Source: Candidatus Rokuibacteriota bacterium (GTDB lineage: Bacteria > Methylomirabilota > Methylomirabilia > Rokubacteriales > CSP1-6). From it: 64,000 nt of DNA. This document shows, one piece after another, positions 40,671 through 48,421 of this stretch (position 1 is its first letter; each line of letters begins with the position of its first letter). The stretch spans positions 1 to 64,000 of the forward strand of contig JAUSJX010000107.1 of assembly GCA_030647435.1 (NCBI GenBank), read 5' to 3'. The notes under the pieces are model-generated. The model saw only the letters and a program-made list of their open reading frames with translations, had not been told where the DNA came from and ran no database searches. A program made the translations under genes and the position numbers.

Positions 40671-42530
40671 ATGACCGACCCGGCCTTCCCCGCGCTCGTC
40701 GCCCTTCTGCTGCCGGCCTTCGCCTTCGTCGTCTTGGGTGTCGTGGCGCCGCTGCGACGGCTCGGGCGCCCGGCGGCGTATCTCTCCGTCGTGTTCTCGG
40801 CGGCCGCGCTCGTGGCGGCAATCGGCGCCCTCCGGCTTGCGGGCGGCGGCGGCTATTCCGAGTGGCTGTGGACCTGGATCCCGGCCGAGGCGGGCCCGCT
40901 CGCCACGGTCGGCGTGCTGGCCGACGGCGACTCGGCGCTGATGCTGGTGCTGGTGGCGCTCGTGTCCTTCCTGGTCCAGGTTTACTCGCTCGGTTATCTC
41001 TCCGACGAGGCCATGCCTTCGCTCGGCCGCTACTACGCCTACCAGTCGCTCTTCGCGTTCTCGATGATGGGGCTCGTGCTCGCGCCCAACTTCGTCCAGC
41101 TCTTTATCTGCTGGGAGCTGGTGGGCCTCTGCTCCTACCTCCTGATCGGCTACTGGTACACCAAGCCCGAGGCGGCGCGCGCCGCCGTCAAGGCGTTCTG
41201 GATCACCAAGGCGGGTGACGTCGGCCTGCTGATCGGCATCGTGCTTCTGTGGCGGCAGACGGGCACCTTCGACTTCCTCGAGCTGCTCATGCTGGCCGAC
41301 GCGGGCGTTATCCCGCTGGCGGGTCTTGGCGTCATCACGTTCTGCATCTACCTCGGCGCCGCGGGCAAGTCGGCCCAGTTCCCGTTCCACGTCTGGCTGC
41401 CCGACGCCATGGAAGGCCCCACGCCCGTCTCCGCGCTGATCCACGCCGCGACCATGGTGACGGCCGGCGTCTACCTTCTCACGCGCACCATCTGGCTCTT
41501 CAAGCTCACGCCCGACGTCATGGAGATCATCGCGTGGAACGGCGCCTTCACCGCCCTCCTCGCTGCCGTGCTCGCCTGCGTCCAGACCGACATCAAGCGC
41601 GTGCTGGCGTACTCCACCGTCTCCCAGCTCGGCTACATGATGGCGGCGATGGGCGCGGGCTTCGCCTCGGCCGGGTTCCTCCATCTGCTGACCCACGGCA
41701 TCTTCAAGGCGCTGCTCTTCCTCGGCGCCGGCGCGGTCATCCACGCCGTCGGCACCAACGACATCTTCAGGATGGGCGGGCTGTGGCGGACGATGCCGCA
41801 GACGACGATCGTCTTCATCGTCGGGACGCTGTCGCTGGCGGGCATCCCCTTCTTCGGGGGCTTTTTCTCCAAGGAGGAGATCCTGGGCGCGGTGCTCGTG
41901 GGCGGCTTCCCCGTCCCGTTCGCCATGCTGCTCCTGGGCGCCTTCCTCACGGCCTTCTATATGTTGCGCGTGGTCTTCGTCACCTTCTTCGGGGCTCCCG
42001 CCGTGGCGCACACGGGCGGCCACGGCGACGAGGACGACCACGTCCAGGACGCGCCGCCCTTCATGGCGCTGCCGCTGTGGATCCTGTCGGTGATGTCCGT
42101 GGGCGGGGGCATCCTCCTCGCCGTCTGGCACCCCAAGGCCGAGTTCGAGGCGCCGGGCTGGCTCACGTACGCCGCCGTCGGCGTCGCGGCGGCCGGCATC
42201 GCGCTCGCGTACCTCGTCTACCAGCGCCGCGCGATCAGCGCCGACGGGCTCGCCTCGGCGTTCGCGCCTATCCGAGCGGCGGCGCTCAGGCGCTTCTGGA
42301 TCGACGACGTCTTCGCCGGGATCTACGGCTGGCTGATGCTGCCGTTCTCGAGGCTCGTGGGTTGGATCGACCGCTACTTCGTCGACGGCATCTTGAACGT
42401 CCTCTCGGCCTGGACGCTTATGGCCGGCGCCGGACTCAGGCGCATCCAGTCGGGCCGGGCGCAGGACTACGTCTACGGGATCGCGCTGGGCGTCCTCGCT
42501 CTGATGGTCGGGATGTGGTGGCTGCAATGA
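40671..42530 (+). CDS. nuoL: NADH-quinone oxidoreductase subunit L
   Basis: 619 residues, antiporter-like proton channel with the long C-terminal lateral helix. Seen are CWELVGLCSYLLIGYWY (Glu of the channel), FPFHVWLPDAMEGPTPVSAL and AYSTVSQLGYMMAA. A His/Asp-rich insert (HTGGHGDEDDHVQD) lies before the C-terminal helices. Its stop overlaps the nuoM start (ATGA). Confidence 0.95.
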   Translation: MTDPAFPALVALLLPAFAFVVLGVVAPLRRLGRPAAYLSVVFSAAALVAAIGALRLAGGGGYSEWLWTWIPAEAGPLATVGVLADGDSALMLVLVALVSFLVQVYSLGYLSDEAMPSLGRYYAYQSLFAFSMMGLVLAPNFVQLFICWELVGLCSYLLIGYWYTKPEAARAAVKAFWITKAGDVGLLIGIVLLWRQTGTFDFLELLMLADAGVIPLAGLGVITFCIYLGAAGKSAQFPFHVWLPDAMEGPTPVSALIHAATMVTAGVYLLTRTIWLFKLTPDVMEIIAWNGAFTALLAAVLACVQTDIKRVLAYSTVSQLGYMMAAMGAGFASAGFLHLLTHGIFKALLFLGAGAVIHAVGTNDIFRMGGLWRTMPQTTIVFIVGTLSLAGIPFFGGFFSKEEILGAVLVGGFPVPFAMLLLGAFLTAFYMLRVVFVTFFGAPAVAHTGGHGDEDDHVQDAPPFMALPLWILSVMSVGGGILLAVWHPKAEFEAPGWLTYAAVGVAAAGIALAYLVYQRRAISADGLASAFAPIRAAALRRFWIDDVFAGIYGWLMLPFSRLVGWIDRYFVDGILNVLSAWTLMAGAGLRRIQSGRAQDYVYGIALGVLALMVGMWWLQ

Positions 42531-44065
42531 CCCGGTTCCCGACGCTGTCCGTCATCACGTGGGCCCCGTTCGTGGGCGCCGTTCTCATCATGTTCCTGGC
42601 GCGGCGCCGTCCGCTCCTGGTCCGCTGGATCGCCCTTCTGTCCACGGGCGTCTCCCTGGCGCTCTCGATCCGGATCTTCGCGGCCTATGAGCGCGAGGCC
42701 GCCGGGTTCCAGTTCTACGAGGAGCTGCCGCTGGTGCCGCCGCTCGGCATCAACTACCAGCTGGGCGTGGACGGCATGAGCCTGCTCATGGTGCTGCTGA
42801 CGAGCATCATCATCTTCGCGGGTGTCTTCGCCTCGTGGACGGTCAAGGAGCGCAGCCAGGAGTTCTACGCCCTCCTGCTGCTGCTCGTCACGGGCGTCTA
42901 CGGCGTCTTCGTTTCGCTCGACCTCTTCGTCCTCTTTCTCTTCTACGAGATCGCCGTGCTGCCGATGTACCTCCTGATCGGGATCTGGGGCTCCTCGGGC
43001 GAGGTCCGCCCGCAGGGCATCTTCGGATGGGCTTTCCGCCGGACGGGCGTCGGCACCAAGGAATACGCGGCGATGAAGCTGACCCTGTATCTCCTCTTCG
43101 GGTCGGCCTTCATCCTGGTCGGCATCCTGGCGCTGTACGTCGCCTCGGGCTCGGTTTCCTTTTCGTTCCTCGAGATGGAGCAGATCCAGTTCGACCCGGC
43201 CGTGCAGTCCTGGGTCTTCCTCGCCTTCTACGTGGGCTTCGGGATCCTCGCGGGCATCTGGCCGCTGCACACGTGGTCGCCCGACGGCCACGCGTCCGCG
43301 CCCACCGCGGTGTCCATGCTCCACGCGGGCGTGCTGATGAAGCTGGGCGCGTACGGTGTCCTCCGCCTCGGTCTCGGGCTTCTCCCCGATGGCGCGACGC
43401 AGTGGGTGTGGCTGGTCGGCACCATCGCGTGCGTCAACATCGTCTACGGCGCGCTCTCCGCCATGGCGCAGACGGACCTCAAGTACGTCATCGCCTACTC
43501 CTCGGTCTCCCACATGGGCGTGGTCATGCTCGGCATGGCGACGCTGACGGAGACCGGGCTCAATGGGTCCATCTTCCAGATGTTCGCCCACGGGATCATG
43601 ACCGGGCTCTTCTTCGCCCTGGTCGGCCTGGTCTACGAAAAGGCGCACTCGCGCGCCATCTTCTCCATGGGCGGCTTCGGCCAGATGATGCCGGGCATCG
43701 CGACGGCCTTCACCATCGCGGGCCTGTCGTCCCTGGGCCTGCCCGCGACGGCGGGCTTCGTCGCCGAGTTCCTGACCTTTCTCGGCGCCTGGCAGTCGGC
43801 CTACTCCTGGTGGCTCTTCCCCGGCGTGCTCGGCGCCTTCCTGACCTCCGTCTACATCCTCCGCGTCACCAAGCAGATCTTCTGGGGCCCGAAGAGCGCC
43901 GACCCGCACTTCCAGCACCTGCCCGACGCCCGGGGGCCCGAGTGGGTCGCGCTTATCATCCTGGTCGGCACGCTCGTGCTCTTCGGCGTCGCGCCGGGCA
44001 TCGCCATCGGGCCCGTGGACACGGCGACCGTGCCGCTCCTGCTCCGGCTCGGAGTCCTGCCATGA
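42527..44065 (+). CDS. nuoM: NADH-quinone oxidoreductase subunit M
   Basis: 512 residues, antiporter-like subunit with FLFYEIAVLPMYLLIGIWG (channel glutamate), PLHTWSPDGHASAPTAVSML and IAYSSVSHMGVVMLG. An insert of about 20 residues after IGIWGSSGEVRPQGIFGWAF is longer than in E. coli NuoM. It overlaps both neighbouring genes by four bases. Confidence 0.95.
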   Translation: MTRFPTLSVITWAPFVGAVLIMFLARRRPLLVRWIALLSTGVSLALSIRIFAAYEREAAGFQFYEELPLVPPLGINYQLGVDGMSLLMVLLTSIIIFAGVFASWTVKERSQEFYALLLLLVTGVYGVFVSLDLFVLFLFYEIAVLPMYLLIGIWGSSGEVRPQGIFGWAFRRTGVGTKEYAAMKLTLYLLFGSAFILVGILALYVASGSVSFSFLEMEQIQFDPAVQSWVFLAFYVGFGILAGIWPLHTWSPDGHASAPTAVSMLHAGVLMKLGAYGVLRLGLGLLPDGATQWVWLVGTIACVNIVYGALSAMAQTDLKYVIAYSSVSHMGVVMLGMATLTETGLNGSIFQMFAHGIMTGLFFALVGLVYEKAHSRAIFSMGGFGQMMPGIATAFTIAGLSSLGLPATAGFVAEFLTFLGAWQSAYSWWLFPGVLGAFLTSVYILRVTKQIFWGPKSADPHFQHLPDARGPEWVALIILVGTLVLFGVAPGIAIGPVDTATVPLLLRLGVLP

Positions 44066-45489
44066 GCGGCGGCATGGCGCTCGAAGTCGGGCTCGCGGTC
44101 CTGATCCTGCTGGTCTTCGTCGTGGGTCTCTCCTGGCGGGGCGAGGACAAGCGGCGGCTCGGCGGCTTAGTGGCCATCGGGCTCGCCATCCTGCTCTGGA
44201 TGGCGTTCCGCGTTGAGCCGGGCGCCGTTCTCTTCGGAGGCAGCTTCGTCCAGGACGAGCTGGCGATTTTCTCGAAGCGGCTTTTCCTGCTGGCGACCTT
44301 CCTGGGTGTGCTGGCCTCGCTGTCCCTTCGCGCGCCCACCTTCGCGCGGCGGGCGACCGAGTACTACGTCGCCATGCTCGCCTCGCTGCTCGGGATGCTG
44401 GTGCTGGCCTCCGCACGCGAGCTCATCCTGCTCTTCGTCGCCTTCGAGCTGATGTCCATCCCGCTGTACGTCATCTCCGGGTTCCGCAAGCGGGAAGAGG
44501 AGGCCGTCGAGGCCGCGCTCAAGTTCTTCCTCATCGGCACGGTGTCCTCGGCCTTCATCGTCTACGGGCTGTCCTTCGTCTACGGCATCTCGAATACGAC
44601 CGACATGGCGGGCGTGGCGGCGGCGCTCCAGGACGGCCACCCGCTGCTGATCCTGGGCATGGTGCTGACGCTCGGAGGCCTCGGTTTCAAGATCGCGGCC
44701 TTTCCCTTCCACATGTGGGTGCCGGACACGTACGAGGCGGCCAGCACGCCTTTCGTCGCGTGGCTGTCGGTGGCGCCCAAGGCCGCGGGCTTCGTCGTGA
44801 TGTTCCGGCTCTACCTGGAAGGCGTCGGCGGGCCCGTGGTCCTCTGGGTGCCGCTCGCGGCGGGGCTGGCCGCGATCACGATCATCGCGGGCAACCTGAT
44901 GGCCATCCCCCAGCAGAACATCAAGCGCCTGCTGGCCTACTCGGGCATCGCGCACATCGGCTACATGCTGGTCGGCTTCGCCGCCGTCTCGGCCTCGGGC
45001 GTGGCGATGATGCTCTTCTACCTGGTCGCCTACCTCTTCGGGAACATGGGCGCCTTCTTCGTGGTGGAGGCGGTGGCCCAGTCCGACGGCTCCGAGGCCA
45101 TCTCGGCGTACCGGGGACTCGCCCAGCGGTCGCCATTGCTCGCGCTCTCGATGCTGCTCTTCCTGCTGTCCCTGGGCGGGATCCCGTTCGTCGCGGGCTT
45201 CTGGGCCAAGCTCTTCGTCTTTTGGGCCGCGGTCGAGGGCTGCACCGGCTGGTGCCAAATGTATTGGCTGGTGCTGCTTGGTGCTATCCTGACGGTCGTG
45301 GCGCTCTTCTACTATCTGCTCGTGGCCAAGCGCATGTACATCGACGCCCCCGAGCGCAGGCAGCCGGTGGCCGTCTCGCCCTTCCTGGCGTTCTCCATCT
45401 TCGTCTGCGCCGCGGGCGTCGTCGGCATCGGCGCGTACCCGAAGCCCCTCGTGATGGCGGCCCTGCGCGCCGCCTCGGGCCTGTTCTAG
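44062..45489 (+). CDS. nuoN: NADH-quinone oxidoreductase subunit N
   Basis: 475 residues, the third antiporter-like channel: FVAFELMSIPLYVISGF (channel Glu), FPFHMWVPDTYEAASTPFVA and LAYSGIAHIGYMLVG. It completes the membrane arm. The genes nuoE, nuoF and nuoG for the NADH-oxidising module are not found anywhere in this window. Confidence 0.95.
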   Translation: MSGGMALEVGLAVLILLVFVVGLSWRGEDKRRLGGLVAIGLAILLWMAFRVEPGAVLFGGSFVQDELAIFSKRLFLLATFLGVLASLSLRAPTFARRATEYYVAMLASLLGMLVLASARELILLFVAFELMSIPLYVISGFRKREEEAVEAALKFFLIGTVSSAFIVYGLSFVYGISNTTDMAGVAAALQDGHPLLILGMVLTLGGLGFKIAAFPFHMWVPDTYEAASTPFVAWLSVAPKAAGFVVMFRLYLEGVGGPVVLWVPLAAGLAAITIIAGNLMAIPQQNIKRLLAYSGIAHIGYMLVGFAAVSASGVAMMLFYLVAYLFGNMGAFFVVEAVAQSDGSEAISAYRGLAQRSPLLALSMLLFLLSLGGIPFVAGFWAKLFVFWAAVEGCTGWCQMYWLVLLGAILTVVALFYYLLVAKRMYIDAPERRQPVAVSPFLAFSIFVCAAGVVGIGAYPKPLVMAALRAASGLF

Positions 45490-45492
45490 CGC

Positions 45493-45861
45493 ATGCTCTC
45501 GCGACGCGTTTCAGCCGCCGCCGTCATGGCCGTGCTGCTGGGGGCCGCGGTCGCCTTCGCTCAGGCGCCCACGGTGACCGAGAGCCGGGGCCTGCGCATC
45601 CAGTGGGCGGTCGAGCCCCAGACGCGCGACTTCAACGCCGTCTGCGGTCAGATCTTCAACGATCAGCGCACGAGCGCCAAGAACATCGGCCTCATGGTCC
45701 AGGGCGTGGATGGTGACCACGTGACGTCCAGGAACATTCCCAACGTCGCCCGGGAGATCCTCGGCCAGTCAGGATGGCAGTTCTGCGGGACGGTGCTGAA
45801 GGCGGCGGCCTACCGCGTGATCGTCACGTCCGTGGACTGGGACACGAACGTCGGTCAGTAG
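45493..45861 (+). CDS. Small secreted protein of unknown function at the end of the nuo operon
   Basis: 122 residues. A signal peptide (AAAVMAVLLGAAVAFAQA) is followed by a compact domain of about 95 residues with two cysteines (AVCGQIF and QFCGTVL) that could form a disulphide and with a strand-rich pattern reminiscent of small beta-sandwich proteins. I do not recognise the family. It starts three bases after nuoN, so it is probably cotranscribed with complex I. Confidence 0.7.
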   Translation: MLSRRVSAAAVMAVLLGAAVAFAQAPTVTESRGLRIQWAVEPQTRDFNAVCGQIFNDQRTSAKNIGLMVQGVDGDHVTSRNIPNVAREILGQSGWQFCGTVLKAAAYRVIVTSVDWDTNVGQ

Positions 45862-45868
45862 CGACGCC

Positions 45869-46210
45869 CTACGCCGCGCGGCCGAGCGCCGCCGGCACCC
45901 GCGCAGGGCTTGGTCTCCAGACGAGCGCGTAGCCCGCAGGCACGCGCGACAGCACCACCGGCCACACCTCTTCGAGGATGGACTCCCAGCCCGCCGGCAC
46001 GAAGATCTCGACCCTGCCCGTGCCGCGCTGAGCGCCGGCCGTGACGCGCACGGCGACCAGCGATTCGCCGCCGAGCTGATGGTTGACGGCCGCCTGGATG
46101 TCGGCCTGGAGTCCGAGCGCGCGATCCTCGAGCTTGTCGCGCCGGGCCCGCCAGAAAAGCGGCCCCAGGAACAGCAGGGATATCAGCATCACTACGAGCC
46201 ACGTTGTCAT
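45869..46210 (-). CDS. Small membrane-anchored protein of unknown function
   Basis: About 113 residues from the ATG at 46210 (an in-frame upstream ATG at 46225 adds five residues). One N-terminal membrane helix (WLVVMLISLLFLGPLFW) is followed by a soluble alpha/beta region with VNHQLGGESLVAVRVTAGAQ and the strand VEIFVPAGWESIL, looking like a small ferredoxin-like fold. No family recognised. It is convergent with the preceding secreted protein and lies downstream of the formimidoyltransferase gene on the same strand, 46 bases apart. Confidence 0.6.
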   Translation of the reverse strand: MTTWLVVMLISLLFLGPLFWRARRDKLEDRALGLQADIQAAVNHQLGGESLVAVRVTAGAQRGTGRVEIFVPAGWESILEEVWPVVLSRVPAGYALVWRPSPARVPAALGRAA

Positions 46211-46256
46211 GGTCATCGCCTCCACCCATTACGACGCGGCCGGCGGGGAGGGGGAT

Positions 46257-47153
46257 TCAGGAGAGATAGGTGTCCAGGTACTTCGTGTCGGCGAGATCCG
46301 GCAGGCCGACGGTCTCGGGCGCGCGGCCTTCGAAGGCGGCGCGCGGCGCGAGCCCGACGAGCTCGGCGCGACTGATCGTGAGACCACGCAGCGCGGCCTC
46401 TGCGGTAACCGCATCGTAGGCACGGGCGATGCCGGTGCGCCGGTAGTCGAGAAGGTTCATCGAGACCTGGACGAGCCCGCGGCGCTCGAGCGGCAGCCCA
46501 AGCGCCTGGACGCACGCCATGCCTCCCGAGGACTCCCGCACGGCACGCGCGATGGCTGTCGCGGCGCCGAGATCGGTAGAGTCGAGCCACACGTTGTAGG
46601 CGACGAGCACGTCGCGGGCGCCGACGGCGACGGCCCCGACGCGCGGGTTGAATGTCGCGGGCCCGCAGTCGGGGCTCCACGCTGGGTCGGCGAGCTTCTG
46701 CGGCAGGCCCTCGTATTCCCCCCTGCGGATATCGCGGACCGCGCGACGTTCGGGGCGCGTCGCTGCGGCGCCGTAGAAGTAGACGGGCAGGCCGTACTCC
46801 CGGCCGAGGCGCTCGCCGACGCGCCGCGCGACGGCGACGGCGTCGGCCATGGCGAGATCGCGCAATGGGACGAAGGGCAGCACGTCGAGCGCCCCCATGC
46901 GCGGGTGGATGCCGCGGTGCGCTCGCATGTCCACGCGCGCGAACACCGCCGCGGCCAGCGCCAGCGCCGCCTCCTCGACGGCCTGCGGCGCGCCGAGGAA
47001 GGTGAAGACCGAGCGGTGGTGGTCGGGGTCGGCGTGGACATCGGCGAGCCTCGCGCCGGGAACGCCGCGCACCGCGTCGGCAACGGCCTCGACAGTGCGC
47101 AGGTCGCGGCCTTCGCTCACGTTCGGGACGCACTCGAGGAGCGGGCTAGCCAC
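46257..47153 (-). CDS. ftcD: Glutamate formimidoyltransferase
   Basis: 298 residues covering the N- and C-subdomains of the formiminotransferase domain: LLECVPNVSEGRD at the start, ADPDHHRSVFTFLG with the catalytic-type His, MRAHRGIHPRMGALDVLPFVP and QVSMNLLDYRRTG. It moves the formimino group from formiminoglutamate (histidine degradation) to tetrahydrofolate. The cyclodeaminase domain of the vertebrate enzyme is absent, as usual in bacteria. The GTG at 47153 lies 8 bases after a TATGAT box (reverse complement at 47162-47167), another leaderless-like start. No other histidine-degradation genes are nearby. Confidence 0.9.
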   Translation of the reverse strand: MASPLLECVPNVSEGRDLRTVEAVADAVRGVPGARLADVHADPDHHRSVFTFLGAPQAVEEAALALAAAVFARVDMRAHRGIHPRMGALDVLPFVPLRDLAMADAVAVARRVGERLGREYGLPVYFYGAAATRPERRAVRDIRRGEYEGLPQKLADPAWSPDCGPATFNPRVGAVAVGARDVLVAYNVWLDSTDLGAATAIARAVRESSGGMACVQALGLPLERRGLVQVSMNLLDYRRTGIARAYDAVTAEAALRGLTISRAELVGLAPRAAFEGRAPETVGLPDLADTKYLDTYLS

Positions 47154-47161
47154 GGGGCCGT

Positions 47162-47167
47162 ATCATA
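47162..47167 (-). promoter_or_regulatory. -10-like TATGAT box 8 bases before the ftcD start
   Basis: The reverse complement of ATCATA gives TATGAT on the minus strand, with 8 bases to the GTG at 47153 and no Shine-Dalgarno in between. Confidence 0.4.
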
Positions 47168-47173
47168 CCGCGG

Positions 47174-47300
47174 GGTACTGGGCCAATTTGCTTCGCCATA
47201 CTTCGTTCTCGGTCGCCAGCGGCGCTCAACGTACACCCACGTACGCCTCGCGCCGCTGGCTCCCTCGGGCCTCGTCGGGCTCGCAACTTGACCCAGTACC
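47174..47300. repeat. Nested inverted-repeat element (MITE- or REP-like), 127 bp
   Basis: The outer arms GGTACTGGGCCAA (47174-47186) and TTGACCCAGTACC (47288-47300) pair with one mismatch. Inner arms GCCAGCGGCGC (47215-47225) and GCGCCGCTGGC (47250-47260) pair perfectly, and a CGTAC/GTACG pair sits at the tip. The whole gap between ftcD and the next gene is filled by this structure. It is non-coding. Confidence 0.75.
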
Positions 47301-47347
47301 GGCCGCGCCTTGCTCCTGTAACGCGCGGCTTCTATACTACGGAGGCC

Positions 47348-48421
47348 ATGCCGTTTCTCCCCGTGGGCAAGCTCCCCGCCGAGCTGCTCCAGCGACTTTT
47401 CGGCAAATACGTGCCGGCCGACCCGCGCGTCATCGTGGGACCGCAGGTGGGCGAGGACGCCGCCGTCCTCGACATGGGCGACCGCTATCTCGTCGCCACG
47501 ACGGATCCCATCACCTTCGCCACCGACGAGATGGGCTGGTACGCGCTGCACGTCAACGCCAACGACCTTGCCGTGCGTGGCGCAGAGCCGCGCTGGTTCA
47601 TGGCGACCGTGCTCCTGCCGGAGGGCAAGAGCCACGAGGCGCAGGTGGAACAGCTCTTCGCCGAGGTCGCGGAAGCGTGCGCCGCTGTCGGCGTCTCGCT
47701 CGTGGGCGGGCACACGGAAGTGACCGCCGGGCTCCCGCGCCCCATCGTCGTCGGCGCCATGCTGGGCGAGGTCGACAAGGACCGGCTCGTGACGACGGGT
47801 GGTGCCCAGATCGGCGACGCCGTGCTGCTGACCAAGGGCGTGCCGCTCGAGGGCGCGTCGATCATTGCGCGAGAGCGCCGCGAGGAAGCGCTCCGCCGCG
47901 GCGTGCCCGCCGAGATCGTGGAGCGCGCTCGCGGCTTTCTCCGCAGCCCGGGCATCAGCGTCGTGCCCGAGGCGCGCGCGGCCTGCGACGCGGCGCGCGT
48001 GCATGCGATGCACGACCCGACGGAGGGCGGGCTCGCCACCGCCTGCTGGGAGATGGCCCAGGCGGCCGGCGTGGGGCTTCGCATAGACCGCGAGCGCGTG
48101 CCGGTCCTGCCCGAGGGGCGCCGGCTCTGCGAGGCCTTCGGCCTCGACCCGATCGGCACCATCGCATCGGGCTCGCTCCTGATGACCGTCGCGCCGGAAG
48201 ACGCCGACGCCGTCACGAATGCCTGCCGCGCCGCCGGCATCGACTGTGCCGCCATCGGCCGCGTCACGCCGGCCTCGGACGGCGTCGCGCTCGTCTCGGG
48301 CGGTCACCCGCGCCCCATGCCGAGCTTCCCGCAGGACGAGGTCACGCGCATCTTCGCCACCGACGCTCCCCCTCACCCTGACCCTCTCCCCCTCCGGGGG
48401 CGAGGGGATCGAAAGCCCTGA
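47348..48421 (+). CDS. AIR synthase-related (HypE-like) ATP-binding protein
   Basis: 357 residues with the PurM/HypE/SelD fold: VGPQVGEDAAVLDMGDRYLV, TDPITFATDEMGWYALHVNAND, VGGHTEVTAGLPRPIVVGAM, and AMHDPTEGGLATACWEMA, with the glycine-rich C-domain SGSLLMTV. It resembles HypE, which dehydrates carbamoyl groups for NiFe hydrogenase, but no hyp genes are nearby and the C-terminal Cys of HypE is absent. The last ~17 residues (PPHPDPLPLRGRGDRKP) come from a palindromic repeat overlapping the gene's 3' end. A TATACT box at 47333-47338 lies 9 bases before the ATG, and GGAGG is only 2 bases from it, too close for a normal ribosome binding site. The stop overlaps the next start (TGATG). Confidence 0.8.
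   Translation: MPFLPVGKLPAELLQRLFGKYVPADPRVIVGPQVGEDAAVLDMGDRYLVATTDPITFATDEMGWYALHVNANDLAVRGAEPRWFMATVLLPEGKSHEAQVEQLFAEVAEACAAVGVSLVGGHTEVTAGLPRPIVVGAMLGEVDKDRLVTTGGAQIGDAVLLTKGVPLEGASIIARERREEALRRGVPAEIVERARGFLRSPGISVVPEARAACDAARVHAMHDPTEGGLATACWEMAQAAGVGLRIDRERVPVLPEGRRLCEAFGLDPIGTIASGSLLMTVAPEDADAVTNACRAAGIDCAAIGRVTPASDGVALVSGGHPRPMPSFPQDEVTRIFATDAPPHPDPLPLRGRGDRKP
48368..48407. repeat. CCCTCTCCCC-type palindrome overlapping the 3' end of the HypE-like gene
   Basis: A shorter variant of the 38182 palindrome. It is translated as the C-terminal tail of the HypE-like protein. Confidence 0.8.

Noticed and set aside
47348-48421. Calling this protein HypE or SelD outright
   Set aside because: There is no C-terminal cysteine motif of HypE, no N-terminal Cys/Sec loop of SelD, and no hydrogenase maturation genes nearby; only the fold is supported.
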